Below are positions 36,810 through 48,945 of a stretch of DNA of 64,000 nucleotides, piece by piece. The notes beneath the pieces are model-generated. The model did not search any database, was not told the DNA's origin, and saw only the letters and a list, made by a program, of their open reading frames with translations. Source of the DNA: Lepturacanthus savala (Eukaryota; Chordata; Actinopteri; Scombriformes; Trichiuridae); assembly GCA_030544235.1 (NCBI GenBank), contig CM060461.1:8832449-8896448 (forward strand). The letters are read 5' to 3'. The translations under genes and the position numbers were made by a program. How positions within the stretch are numbered: the first letter of the stretch is position 1; every line of letters starts with the position of its first letter.

Positions 36810-39200
36810 AATTCCTATCCCAGGCACTTGAAGAAACTCAGTTTTTCTTTGTTAAAAACAAAAAATAAGGTACTAAATTACAGAGAAAACTAGTTTCCAC
36901 AAACCAGGAAGTAAAGAAAAAGGGTGACCTGAAAAGACATGAGATGCAAGATTTAAAAGCACCTACATGCATCACAAATGCTCACAAAACCAACTGTGTG
37001 TCCAGATGCTGCTATAGTGCTGCAGCTTTGTCCCCTTGCATTGTCTCCTGGTGTATAATCCTGCACGACATGTTGCCCTGTAATCCCTGAGTGTTGGATT
37101 CCTCCAGGCAGGCTTTACAGAGGTCAAGGCACTGGGGCAAGGTTATAATAAGAAGTGAGTTGGCTGGGGTTTACTGTAAGGAATCCTTTTTACATTATTA
37201 TTTAAACAGCATTATCCAATTCATTATTCTTCCTTGTCAGATGTATTGGGTTGCTACAGGTAGAGCAGATAACATCAATTTCTCACCATTTAGATAGGTT
37301 CACAACTTTTCCTGTCTGTCTTAGAACAACAGTCAAGTATGTGCCCGAACTTGTTCACTATAATCATTTCTCTAGTTTGTACCTGCTATTAAAAAATCCC
37401 TTTTAAATGCATCCTTGTTTTGAGCAAAAATATATTTAAGATTTTAAATTATATTAATTATAGGCTACTTTGTCAAATTTTTGTTACAAGCTAAAAGATG
37501 TGAACACATAAAGTAGCCTGCATGACTGTGGCCCTGTGACCTGGATACATAGTGACCCAGAAAGGAGACCAGACGTTCTGCAGACATATTGTCTCCGTTA
37601 TCTGTCTCTCAAGTCAACCTCTGCTGCCCAGACTGGACACAGGGATTGTCTAGCGTTCACCATGCATACGCTGCATGTTCATGTTACGTTTATAATCCTA
37701 TCAACGCGATCTCAGCACACGCAGCATTGAACTGAATCTAATGAGGAGAGGTTTACTGCGAATGGGGAGAGAGTGTTTGAACAGGTGTGATTGTGAATGT
37801 GAAATGATGGAAAATTAATATTTTTTCATGACAAAAAACTATGCAGTAACATCAGCTGTATATTTAGATTTTATTATTTATATAATAAAATAGTACAGAG
37901 AAGATAAATGTTTTTATTTTAGTTTATAATCTCTTATTTTGAGAAATGAGAACAGACAGATGCGTTAAAGTTGTTTAAAGGAAAAAAATAATGGGCCTAT
38001 ATTTAAACACTTCACAAGCAAAATCATTTTGTGGACAGTATGCAACATTAGTACCACATAGCCCATAAATAGAATGAAGAAATAAAATAGTGTTAGTTTG
38101 TGTTTCCTAAAATCATGTTGAATAATCCTTTCAATAATCGGCTTTGCAGATGCTTAATCAATTTGGAAAACCACACAGACATTTGAGAAAGATCATTTGT
38201 GACCTTAGGAAAAGCAACATTTGGCATAAGGAATCTCACCACAAAGTCCATTACCAGCTGTTCTTCAGCTTCCAATCACCTCATATGGTCTTTGTTAGAT
38301 TGTTTCAATTTCCGTTTTTAAGCCAACAGGGGAGGGAAATCATTGAAGTGCACATAAAAAATGGAAATTTGACCATCTCTAATTCAATAACAACTGCGCA
38401 AACTCATGTGATTTGACTAAAAGCTACAGAAAAGCTACTAATGGACTTTGCCGTGAGATTGCTTTTCCAATATAACAGCATTTCATTTAATCTGAGTCTT
38501 GTTTCATCAAGTCTTATGCAACTCTTTTGGGTGGTTGTGAGTCTTAAACTTAAAACCCTGTGACCACCAATAACCTCTAACATATATAGGGAAAAAAGCA
38601 CATTATATTCACATTACAAATTACATCCCTCCCCCTTTAAGACCTGAAATCTCATTTGAAAACCAACTCGTCAGACTCCACTTTCCGTTTTTACAGTTTT
38701 TTTGACAACATATTGTATGATCTAGATAATTTAATCAACTGTGTGCCAGGAATCTGGGGTTTACCAGGATTATGATAGAACTTCAGTGTGACTTGTTGCA
38801 CTTATTGAAAGGAATCAACAACTGAAACTGCAGCGAGGCGTCACTTTAATCAAGGTGTCTGAGTGCTGATCCCAACGATGATCCGTTGATCCTGGTGAAA
38901 ATGAGGGGATCACATCATCACATCAAAGAAGGACTAACGCCTTATTACGATACGAATGGAAAGTCAGTAAAATACGAAGATTATTATCTTTCCTGTGATT
39001 AATGTTAAAACCGTGATGTCTGGGCAAGGAACAAAACAGAGTATAGTACTACAGGTTTCTCCTTTTAGATGAATATTTGACAAAACAATTTCTTGGCCTT
39101 TTTGCTTGCTCTTATGTTGACTTTAATTAAATTCTATGTTAGAATCATGTGTGGAAGCATGTGTAATATATAGCATTTATTCTCTATTCTTAATCTTTTC
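36810..39200. other. Intergenic, nothing recognised
   Basis: Sequence between the divergently oriented kinase and pinhead genes. No convincing exon or repeat family; contains the presumed kinase promoter at its left end. Confidence 0.5.
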
Positions 39201-39359
39201 CCACCCTCTAAGAAGAAGTAGAGATTTGAAGGGCAGCTCTGCGAGGTCTGGCCATTTGGTGTCATGTTGAATAAACACAAAGGTGCTGGAGTTTTGTGAA
39301 GGGGAGGCTCAGGCCCCCACGCTGATCCTGTTTATGTGTTTGGGCCAGGTTTTGTTTTA

Positions 39360-39720
39360 AGTCAGAGGTGCTAAACACCTTCCCCCCGAGATAAAAGATG
39401 ATTAATGCCTTTGAATGAGCGCCGCTTTAATGGCTCAAGGCTACTTAAACACTTCATTAGGGTGAGCTCGGGCCCGGTCGACACACACTCGAGCCGCTGG
39501 GGCCTTTCTGCTGCAGAAACAGACAAGAGGTGAAAACTCAGCGCTTTGCTTTTCGGAGGTCGCCCTTTGAAGTGGCCCCTGGCTGTAAGAACACCATCCC
39601 ACAAAAGCATTCAGCATGGAAATTTGATTAGCTCTCCCGTTTTTTTTTGACTCCACACCACTTTGAGAACTTGTTTTTGGGGTGACATTTGGGACTGAAG
39701 CTTGATCCCGTATAAATATC
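39360..39720 (+). promoter_or_regulatory. pnhd upstream region with TATA box
   Basis: TATAAATA at 39711-39718 lies 68 bp before the ATG. Upstream there is an inverted AGGTG/CACCT pair at 39366-39380 (T-box or E-box half sites) and two CTTTGAA TCF/LEF-type sites at 39409-39415 and 39565-39571. The segment is less AT-rich than its surroundings. Site assignments are by motif only. Confidence 0.5.
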
Positions 39721-39785
39721 AGAGGCGGCAGCGAGCAGAGGGACACTCGGGATCTGGCAGCTGAGGAGGAGAATCAGACTAAACC

Positions 39786-40124
39786 ATGGATGTACTCAGA
39801 TGGTGCCTTCTTCTCCTGGGTGTCCTCCACCTGACCTGTAAGTACCGTTGGCTTTGCTCTGTTCTGCTGTGACTTTGATATAGAAGCATAAGCATAAGTT
39901 CTACAAGTGTGTGTAATTTTTCCTCAAGTGTAATTGCATAACTGCACATCAAGCAGGGCCAAATCACTTTATAACTGGTTTGTCTTGCCCATCAAAAACA
40001 AATATTTAAATAAAATCATGAGAAGTGATATTAAAAGTTTCAGAAATTAAGGCATTAAAAAATATATATATATTCTTGTAAAGTTTTATATGTTTGTATT
40101 TGGGCTAAAAACTATTGATTAATG

Positions 40125-40158
<34 letters not shown>

Positions 40159-42750
40159 ACATAATTGGATCACTGCACTGTTCTGTTCCTGTGTTTCACT
40201 TTATCTTTTCTTTTTTTGCTAATCAAATATTTTGGTCACATCTTTTAGAAAAACAATATTTAACATTCTTAAAGAAAATGTGCTCTCTATATATATATGC
40301 TCCATATTAAGTAACATAACAATGTCACTGATGAGTGTGTGTGATGTTTTCTAGTGACGGGGGTGTTGAGCAAACACATCATGGATCACAGAAACCTGTT
40401 CACACAGAGAGTCTGCTGCAAAAGACAGAGCCACTTTGTCTACATTGGCCAAGGTAAAACTTCTCCCACATGTTCAGGACGACCATTCAGCGCCTTTGAA
40501 CGCATGAGTTTAGGGAATTTACCAACAACCGCTCTAATAAATGCATTCTCTCTTTTTCCCTCCTCAGACATTTCTGGGAGTCCTGTCAGTGTGGATGTGG
40601 GGATGTGCAGGTCTCACTGTGGGGGGGCACCCAGGCCATCCCAAGAAGAAGGACAGCAGGAATACTCCAAACATTCCTCAATGCTGGAATTTCTCAGGAG
40701 CAAAAAAGTAGGTGAAGGGGGCTGATGCAGTTTCCCAAAACCACCACAGGGCTGCGCTGTAACTTTGTGATTGTCTGTTTCTGGCCGCTCTCCTGCTTTA
40801 TATTACTGTCCATGCTCAACCTACATGAAGCTGTCATAGTGGAATCATAATATATATATTAAGAAAACTATCATTACTTATATTGAATTGGAGAATTATC
40901 AAAATAATATTTTAAGGTCAATAAAAGCCGTTAGGACACTCTATACATAGCACGCAATAAAACACTAAACATACCTCCTTAACCCTCGGATCATTTGCAA
41001 TATTTAAGGGCACAAAAACATGTTTTGGCATGTCCAAACAAATAATTTTCCTCCCCTAATAAAGCTGCGGACGCGCGGCCCCGCCGCTGCAGAGAGCTCG
41101 GAGCCGCTGAACCAGCTGCCGTCCTGCGGGATGAACCAGGTGTGCGAGCCCACGGGGATGCGCGTGGACCGGGTGCTGCTGTTCGAGGGGCCCCGTGAGG
41201 TGGAGGTCATCGAGGAGTGCCACTGCGAGATCAAGATGACCCAGTGCATCCGCGTCCCCGCGCTGAGGACGTATTACTCCGAGACGCCGTACGAGACGGT
41301 CATCGACGTGGGAGGATGCTCCCGCACCAAGGGCTCTCCAGGTGTGTGTGTGTGTCGGGATAAAAATAAACAACCCAAACAGGAAAAAGGTGCTCACCTG
41401 AAGAACAGCTCAGCAAATGTCAAATTTATTGACTGACAAATATAAATTTAAAAAATACAAATATACAAACACATACACTTAAAACATTTTCAAAACCAAA
41501 AAATAATACTTAAATTAAAAGGAGTTTTATGGACTTTCAGTTTTAAGTTCAGTTTCACTGGTGCAAAAATATATATATATTTTTTACAGAGTTTCATTGG
41601 AAAAGAGAAATTAAGTTATTAGATTTTTGTTCTCACAATACCTTGATAAAAAGGCCACAGTGTCTCTGTGTATTATTACACATTTGTAGTCCAGTATGTT
41701 TGAGGACTGTGATTTGAACAACAATGATATTCACTTGAGGCCCAAAGTAATAATTTACACTGGACTCAGTTCTATTTACTGAACTGGGCTCATCATTTAT
41801 ACAATTTAGGCAAATTCAAATTCATCATTGAAGAATTTGGGTTAGTAATGATTCTTAATTGAACATATAGATCATTATATCTGCTGTACTCAGACATGAT
41901 TGATGTAAGCAAACATTTAACATATACATTATTGTATTGTGTGTTATTTCGTTTAATTTGGGATTGAGGAGCTAATCCTGTGGATTGAACTTTCTTTTGT
42001 TTGCATTTGGATTACAGTTTGGATCATCTTCCTCCTCGTATAGCTCTGACTTTTCACTTTTCAATCATTCACAGAGGGATTCTCCTGTGTCCCCACTAAA
42101 TTTGACTCAGCCCTAGTGGAGACCCCCAACAAAGTGGACCTCATCCAGACAGTGGTGGCCTGTGATCTGAAGGAGAGCTGCTACAGGGTCCCCTATGTGG
42201 AGTATTACTACGAAGTAGTTCACCATGCTGATGGTGTCAAAGAGGAGAGACTCAATGTAAGTAACTGAAACACCAACGCTGAAAACCTCTCTTTAACAAG
42301 CTGCAGATTTATATTTGAATCCAGCTTGTTTTTTTCTTTGTATATCATGGCATACTTAACACTAGAAGGGAAAATTCACTTGCAATGCCCATTTCACACT
42401 GTCTTTTGTGATCAAGATGAGAGGAAACAGGGGAGTAGTTGGGTGCCAGACAGTAATGAAGTATCATTATTCATCAGACACATCTGTGGAAGACAGCACT
42501 TAATCAGGCTAATCCACTGTCCTGTGGCTGGCACATCCTGCTGTGACGGAACTTCAGGATGTGAAGTTTGTGCACAATATACAACGATACACACGACAGA
42601 CTGAGAGATTTAAGAGTCATGGCTGCACTTTTCTGAAGGAAAGCAACATTCAACTCTGATTTAAAAGGTTTTGAGGATCACAGTGTTACATTTGGCTCCA
42701 TGAAGCAAATTAAGGAACTAAGGATTGCTCTCCTCTGAGAGGTTTAGAAA

Positions 42751-42781
<31 letters not shown>

Positions 42782-44361
42782 TTAAGGAACTTCCTATATT
42801 ACCAAAAATACAAGTATTTGTGATTTTAACAGAAGGTGTTCTGTTATAAATAAAAGTCTTGATAGCAACAACTGAAGTTGAATTCCTGGAGTGACTATTT
42901 AATTGTCTGTTCTGCCTCAGCTCTGAAGGTGCAAACACAAATGGCTCCTGCAGGTGTTGAATCAAAGCAGTTAACATGCTAAACAGCAGCTGGCCAATAA
43001 CTAGGTCAATATTTGTGACCAGCTGTGAGCTGATTACACTCTCTCTCTCTGTCTTGCTAATTTTCCACAGGAAATAGATGTGGGCAGATGTATGGGAGGC
43101 TGCACTACAGGAAACCGATGTCTTCTCAGGTACGTATGAACACAGCTGCTACACACACACACACACACACACACACCTCCTCTGCCTCTCTCATAACAAT
43201 TGCCTGTGAGCTCTAACACCTTCTGCACTGTTGGTCTTTTAAGGTTAATTCCAACACCAAATGTCCCTTTGTACCTTCTGCTTTTCTTTGTGATTGCAGA
43301 AGATCTCCAACAGGGTAAATGTCACTTTGTTTTAAGCATATGAAAATAATAATAGGTCCACATTTCAAATGTGCTTTATAGTGTCTTCATTATGTAATTA
43401 TAGTTACATTTTATGGAGGAAAATTGCTGTACAAACAAGTACAAAAAGTCTGTATTTGAGATTATCTATTCTAGTCTAATGGAAAATAATTTTACTTTTT
43501 TTAATGATTCAATTATCAAATGTATTGCACAGCTGTAGGTTATTTTCAACATATTGACCACAATCACTATAATTTTATACACAGTTTTGACAGGAATCTT
43601 TCTAGCCGAAACAGACAATATAAACTATCCTTGCTGGCCAAATAAAACTTGTAACTCAAAGAAAACAATTTTTCAGGAGATGAAAAAAAATGTCTTTGAT
43701 TTTCAACATGCAGTAAATCTAGGACACTTAACGTTTTACCATTGGTTAATCTTCCTACAAACTAAACAACATGGAGAATTTGATCTGATGCATTTATTTT
43801 AAAAATAAAATATGAAATGTGCCAGCGATGATAATAAACTAAAACCTGTCACTGTTTACAATGATGTATGTGCAGAGTTCAAAACTATAAAGCTGTTTTC
43901 ACAATAATCTGCAAATAGAAGGAAAATGCACAGGTGGGCCTATGAGCATGATTTATGTCATCACAAATAGTTTGGAAACCAATTCTCGTTCAATATCCAC
44001 CTTACATAAGTTGTAATGTGGAATATTTAAACCTCACTAAGAACTTCAAATAGTGAATTAATACAGTTTGACTGGAAATACAGAGAGGTAGCTGTATGTT
44101 AATTGACATTTTTCTGTGGAAGATCAATATTTTGGGAGACAGATGCACTAAACGGACTAATTGTTTGATCTATAAAGCGATTTTAACCATCTTGTATTTC
44201 TCTGCTGCAGGAGTCCATCTGATCCAGAGATTTGCCACTTGTGGGCTGAAAGAAAATCCAACTCCTGCGTTCCTGAGGGCTATGAGAGTCACAGCTTCCT
44301 CAACCAGCATGGGCAGATGCGCACCGTCCTCTCCATCACTTCCTGCCTTTGCCAAAACTGA
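39786..44361 (+). CDS. pnhd: Pinhead, secreted cysteine-rich patterning protein
   Basis: Seven coding exons: 39786-39837, 40355-40453, 40568-40707, 41065-41341, 42075-42256, 43071-43129 and 44211-44361, total 960 nt (319 aa). All introns are GT-AG and phases agree. Residues 1-20 form a signal peptide (RWCLLLLGVLHL). The mature chain is cysteine-rich, with recurring D.G.C turns at 60-64, 178-182 and 253-257 and C-x-RVP segments at 158-162 and near 208-212. In Xenopus, pinhead is a secreted factor needed for head and dorsoventral patterning, and it lies next to admp in frog and ascidian. Here admp follows 2.1 kb downstream on the same strand; that linkage is the strongest support for the name. 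I recognised it by this context and the knot-like pattern, not by alignment. TATA box at 39711; AATAAA at 44540-44545. Confidence 0.82.
40129..40157. repeat. (TTA)n microsatellite
   Basis: Short run of ATT/TTA units in pnhd intron 1. Confidence 0.85.
42752..42781. repeat. (CA)n microsatellite
   Basis: CA run in the pnhd intron before coding exon 6. Confidence 0.9.
43150..43176. repeat. (CA)n microsatellite
   Basis: CA run directly after the exon 6 donor of pnhd. Confidence 0.9.
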
Positions 44362-44539
44362 ACACAGCGACACCTACTGGGAAACAACTGCTAAGATCTA
44401 CACAGCCCCAAAGCTGTGACTCTCAGTGGCTGCAGCTGATTGATAAGCCCATCAAAGTATTAAGACATTTGTGCAAGGATTTGCAACACTAAAGTATTAT
44501 TGTATTATATGTAATATATGTAAAAATGCTAATTTTGTA

Positions 44540-44545
44540 AATAAA
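44540..44545 (+). terminator. Polyadenylation signal of pnhd
   Basis: AATAAA 179 nt after the pnhd stop, the first canonical signal downstream. Confidence 0.7.
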
Positions 44546-46380
44546 TGTAATAGCATAACAATCACTGCGGAATTGTTATTGCAAACTATCTGCATCAACA
44601 TTTTTGAAATGGTAAAAAGTATGCCAGGAAAATTGCAATAAAATAAAAATTATACTGAAGACATTCACCCACAGAAGAAAGTATGTGTATAACCCGCCTT
44701 GAAATCACTGTCAAAATGTAATTAGTTTATGGGATAATTTCAAAAAGGTTATGTGGTGTAACCCTAAAAACTTGGTACCAGACAGTTTAACTCACTTAAA
44801 AAGGGGTACAAAAATAAATAAATAAAAAAGCACATGTTTTATATTAGGGTATATATTTATATTAGTAGGTGGAATATTTTATATTTATTATTATTTATTT
44901 CCTTTTTACCGTTCCTTTTTAATTACACATTTGCTTAATTCTGTGTGATTCTTGAAAAAATCACAGTTTTGCAAAAAAAAAAAAATAATAATAATAATTG
45001 TACAAATGGACTTTCAAATGACGTGAAACCAACATAACTCAATCTACATTTTGAGAGACCTGATAAATTCTTTTAAAACTGTATTTTAAAAAGTTTTTGA
45101 CTTTCTCATCCTGCCAACCTTTATTTGTCACTGACCCATATATATTCTGGTTTGAATGCAGAAACACGTAATTTCAACATAAACACAATAAAGTATTGAC
45201 ATTTAAACTTTATAGACAATGTTGAAATCTGAAATGAAATTAAATTGAATCATTGTGACACTCTTTAGTTGAAAGGGGCCAGGATGAACAGGATGGAGGA
45301 GGAATTAGAACATGAAAAGAAAAATAATTTTGCAAATGTCCCTTTGAAAAAACACACGTGCAAGGAGTCAACATGTCCTTATTTTGATATAAACACGTGA
45401 AACAACACGTTTGTGTCACAGCTTTATAAAGAGAATAGGTTTTATTGCTTGCTTGCCAGATTTACTACAGAGAGGCGGGAAGGCTGTCTTTTTTCTTTTA
45501 GTCTCAATCTGTCTTTAGCCCGTGCGTAATTGCGCGTAAAGATCAAAGGCACCAAATGGCACAGTGCGCAATTTCGTAGTTTCCTAAAAATAACTCGAGG
45601 TGTTTTTACGAATACATTAAAACGACCAAGTTTAATGAATAAAAAGTATATTTCTGGTTTCAGAGTTGATGTAGAATTTTGATGGCGATACTGGCGCACT
45701 GTGCATCTACACTTATATGTTACAGTTCCCTCCCACAATCAGTATAAAACACTCTATATCTTTAGGAAATGCAAAACTTCTCTAAATTGTAAGTAGTAGA
45801 TCATTTCCAATTAATTCGTATTTTAGGTTGAATCATATTCATTCATTCCAGTTAGGGTTAGGTCATTCCAGTTGGAGTTTGGATTTGATGATTATCCTGT
45901 TGCAACTGAATAAGCAGTTATGTAAATATCAAGACGTGTAGTAAGCGACACCCCTCCATTTATTGAAGTAATTGGTTTCCACCTTAGACGCTGTGCCCAT
46001 TATTCTAAATTAATGGATCGATTCAGGCGCAGTTGGCCACCTACGGCGAGAGCACTTCCTCATGGGATCAGCTCAAAGTTTATTCGCTCCACTGTTTTAC
46101 ATTTTGTCCACTATAAATTGGTATATCAGACACAACTGTGCGTCCAAAACAACACACTCACTCGCCGTCTAGCTGAATTTAGTTTATTTGAGGCTTTATT
46201 GCCAGACGCGCAGGACAATGGGCCTGAATAAAATCTACAATCGGGTTCACACCTTGTTAACGCCGCCATTAGTCTCCCTTTACATTCGCTGATTGGTGAT
46301 TTACATTTGCGACCAAATAGCATCTTTATTGCTGTTTACCAAGGGTTTGGGGGGCACTGGAGAGGGATTGGAGGTATTTG
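44546..46380 (+). promoter_or_regulatory. pnhd-admp intergenic / admp 5' control region
   Basis: No gene is visible. A canonical TCF/LEF site AGATCAAAGG is at 45540-45549 and a weaker TCAAAG at 46073-46078. The part from about 45480 to 46330 is richer in CpG than the AT-rich first kilobase. Regulatory function is inference. Confidence 0.45.
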
Positions 46381-46381
46381 A

Positions 46382-46388
46382 TATAAAA
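46382..46388 (+). promoter_or_regulatory. admp TATA box
   Basis: TATAAAA 94 bp before the admp ATG, in a context suited to a start site near 46410. Confidence 0.7.
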
Positions 46389-46481
46389 AGTCAGCGCTTC
46401 CAGGACTCGGCAGTCACTCCAACTCCAAGTTGCTGGCTGTGTGGTTCGAGGACGCTCCAGGGATCTACTCGCGCTTCGGAG

Positions 46482-48533
46482 ATGATGCTGTTCGTGGTCA
46501 GCTTCGCCGCCTTGCTGTGCGCCGCCGCGGCTCGGCCTTCGCTCAACTCCTACCTGGAGAATCATTTCACCTCCGACACTGAGCCGGAGGAAGTCCGCTC
46601 AGCCGCCATAAAGAGGCTTCTGGAGGTTTTTGGGATGGAGGACCCTCCTTCTATCCACGGACACAAGCAGCCTCCCCAGTACATGCTCGACCTGTACAAC
46701 ACGGTCGCTGACGCGGACGGTGTGACCAAGGACCCTTATCTGCTGGAGGGGAACACTGTCCGCAGCTTCTTTGACAAATGTAAGATCGGATGTGAGAATT
46801 CTGGCGAATCTGGCAACTGTTGGACAAATGAAATGTAATGTCACACCTGTTCTGGTTTTCTAACGTTTGATATTTTCTGTTGCAGTGCGCAGCGAACAGG
46901 TGGAGTTCAGGTTCAATTTGTCTACGGTGGCGAGAACCGAAAAGATTCTCACCGCAGAGCTGCATCTCTTCAAGCTGCGACCCCAGGCAACGCTAGCATT
47001 CAACAGACATCACTTCTGCCAGGTATGTAAAGCATCAACTAAAATGATGAAAATACATTTTGAAAAAATATATGGATAACTGAGGAATGTGATGCACTTA
47101 TTTAACTATTCATGTAAGAAATTTTGGCTCCTTTTTTTGGTCAGGTTAGTGTTTACCAGCTGCTGGACACCACCAAAAGCAACAACACGCAGGAGAGAAA
47201 GCTGCTGTCTTCTCGACTCATCCCCGTCCACTCTACTGGTTGGGAGGTGTTCACCATCACACAAGCTGTAAGTCTCCACTTCTCTATAAAATCCTGCATC
47301 AACCAACCGCAGCTGAATTCTGACCACGGCTGCCTCAGTTTGCGTGAATTGACTCGTATGCCTCCTCTTTTACGAAGGTCCGCTCCTGGATGGTGGATGA
47401 GGGCAGTAACCTGGGGCTGCACGTGGTGGTCCGGACTCTGGGAGGAAGCCCGATGGAGATGAAACTGATCCGCTTTGCCTCGGGACGCAGCCACCACCAG
47501 AGCAAGCAGCCCATTTTGGTCCTCTTCACCGACGATGGCCGCCGCTCGGCCACCCTTGAGAGCATAGGTGAGACTTTTTTATTTGATGAGGACGAAACAG
47601 GGGTACAGATGAGAAATATGGGAGAATTGGGAAACTATGGGTCCCTTCGCCTTCCTTTTCATGTTCCTTTAAAATGTTCCTTTAAAATGTTCCTTTTCCA
47701 TATTTCAACCAAATTGTGTTACCTCCTTTGCAAACCTATTCATTTACAGATCAATTATCATATGCATTTCTAAAGTAGAAGAGCTTGAACGTTTAGAAAT
47801 ATCAGTGGTGTTCTTCTCCAAACTCAACCATGATCCTGGAGAGCCACTGTGGGTGCAGGTTTGTGTTCCAACCGAGCAGGAACACACCTGATTTTACTAA
47901 TAAAGCTCCATAGTAAGGGCCCTAATGGTTCACTAGTAGAATCACGTGTGTTCCTGCTTGGTTGGAACAAAAACCTGCACCCACAGTGGCTCTCTATGAC
48001 CAGAGTTGCCCACCCCTGCTTTAGAGACCTGCTGTATCCTACATACCCAAAGCATATCTTAAATTAGCATTTTTGGGAACCTGCTGTAACTTTATTTTCC
48101 TCCTCCAGATGCAGACAACAATGCAGACATTTCCAGTCTGCCCCAGGCCCCCATTTCCGGCCCGTCGTCCCGCAGCGCCCGCTCCCTGGAGTACGGCGAG
48201 GAGGATGGCGCATCCATGCCCTGCCAGCGCCTGCCCCTCTACGTGGACTTTGAGGAAATCGGTTGGTCAGGCTGGATCGTGTCTCCCCGCGGCTACAATG
48301 CGTACCACTGCAAAGGCTCCTGCCCCTTCCCCCTGGGCCAGAACATGAGGCCAACCAACCATGCCACCGTCCAGTCCATCATCAATGCCCTGAAACTGAT
48401 CAAAGGCATCGAGACGCCGTGCTGCGTGCCCGACAAACTCTTCTCCATCAATTTGCTATACTTCGACGATGACGAGAACGTTGTGCTCAAACAGTATAAC
48501 GACATGGTGGCTGGAAGCTGCGGCTGCCACTGA
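46482..48533 (+). CDS. admp: Anti-dorsalizing morphogenetic protein (BMP-class ligand)
   Basis: A secreted TGF-beta/BMP ligand made in the dorsal organizer that buffers dorsoventral patterning. Coding exons 46482-46779, 46886-47022, 47145-47267, 47378-47567 and 48109-48533 total 1173 nt (390 aa). The signal peptide is hydrophobic residues 3-20 (LFVVSFAALLCAAAA). The prodomain includes KQPPQYMLDLYNTV near residues 63-76 and GWEVFTIT. An RSAR furin-type site ends at Arg274, giving a mature chain of about 116 residues. The mature chain has seven knot cysteines (Cys288 first; CKGSC, PCCVP, GSCGCH) and LYVDFEEIGWSGWIVSPRGYNA-type BMP sequence. The C-terminal GCH and NMRPTNHATVQS fit ADMP. Two adjacent ATGs open the frame; the first is used here. 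A shorter reading that continues past the exon 1 donor to 46838 is intronic. Confidence 0.92.
47821..48019. mobile_element. MITE-like inverted-repeat element in admp intron 4
   Basis: Arms 47821-47900 and 47934-48019 are complementary over about 75 bp, both carrying GAGAGCCACTGTGGGTGCAGG and GTTCCAACC.AGCAGGAACACAC in opposite orientation. The centre is about 35 bp. No coding capacity. Confidence 0.85.
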
Positions 48534-48757
48534 CATGGGTTTGGGCTGCACACATTTAAAAAAATACATTGTAAATGTGGATTTGGTACAGAGGCAGCTG
48601 CCTTTAAATGTGTTATGTGCTGAGTCCCACATGTGGTATTGTAATATATGTAAATAGGCAAAAAATTATAATATATGCAAGTGATAGAAGTGATATCACT
48701 TGAAAGATGTAAATTTGTATATTTTATGTTTTCTGTTGTGAACGATTATGCAGTGAG

Positions 48758-48763
48758 AATAAA
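48758..48763 (+). terminator. Polyadenylation signal of admp
   Basis: AATAAA 225 nt after the admp stop. Confidence 0.7.
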
Positions 48764-48910
48764 TGGTGTAAACAAAAGATGATGAATCTGAGTAAATTTC
48801 TTTTCAGGATTCTTTTTCCTGAAGAATGTTGCATTATTCTTGTTTGTTGTTAATGACAGATCTAAATACTTGAATTGACTTTATTCAACAGTACAATGGC
48901 TATGAAATGG

Positions 48911-48945
48911 ATGTGCAGGTGGGGTAAGAAACCCCACCTGCACAT
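48911..48945. repeat. Perfect 15-bp stem hairpin downstream of admp
   Basis: ATGTGCAGGTGGGGT at 48911-48925 is exactly complementary to 48931-48945, with a 5-nt loop AAGAA. It lies about 150 bp after the admp polyadenylation signal. Confidence 0.9.

Noticed and set aside
41056..41397. 113-aa frame antisense to pnhd
   Set aside because: It is a shadow of the GC-rich pnhd exon 4; the plus strand has the correct splice sites and cysteine pattern.
46293..46838. 181-aa frame as the admp product
   Set aside because: It starts upstream of the TATA-defined transcript and runs past the exon 1 donor; the five-exon model gives the full BMP ligand.
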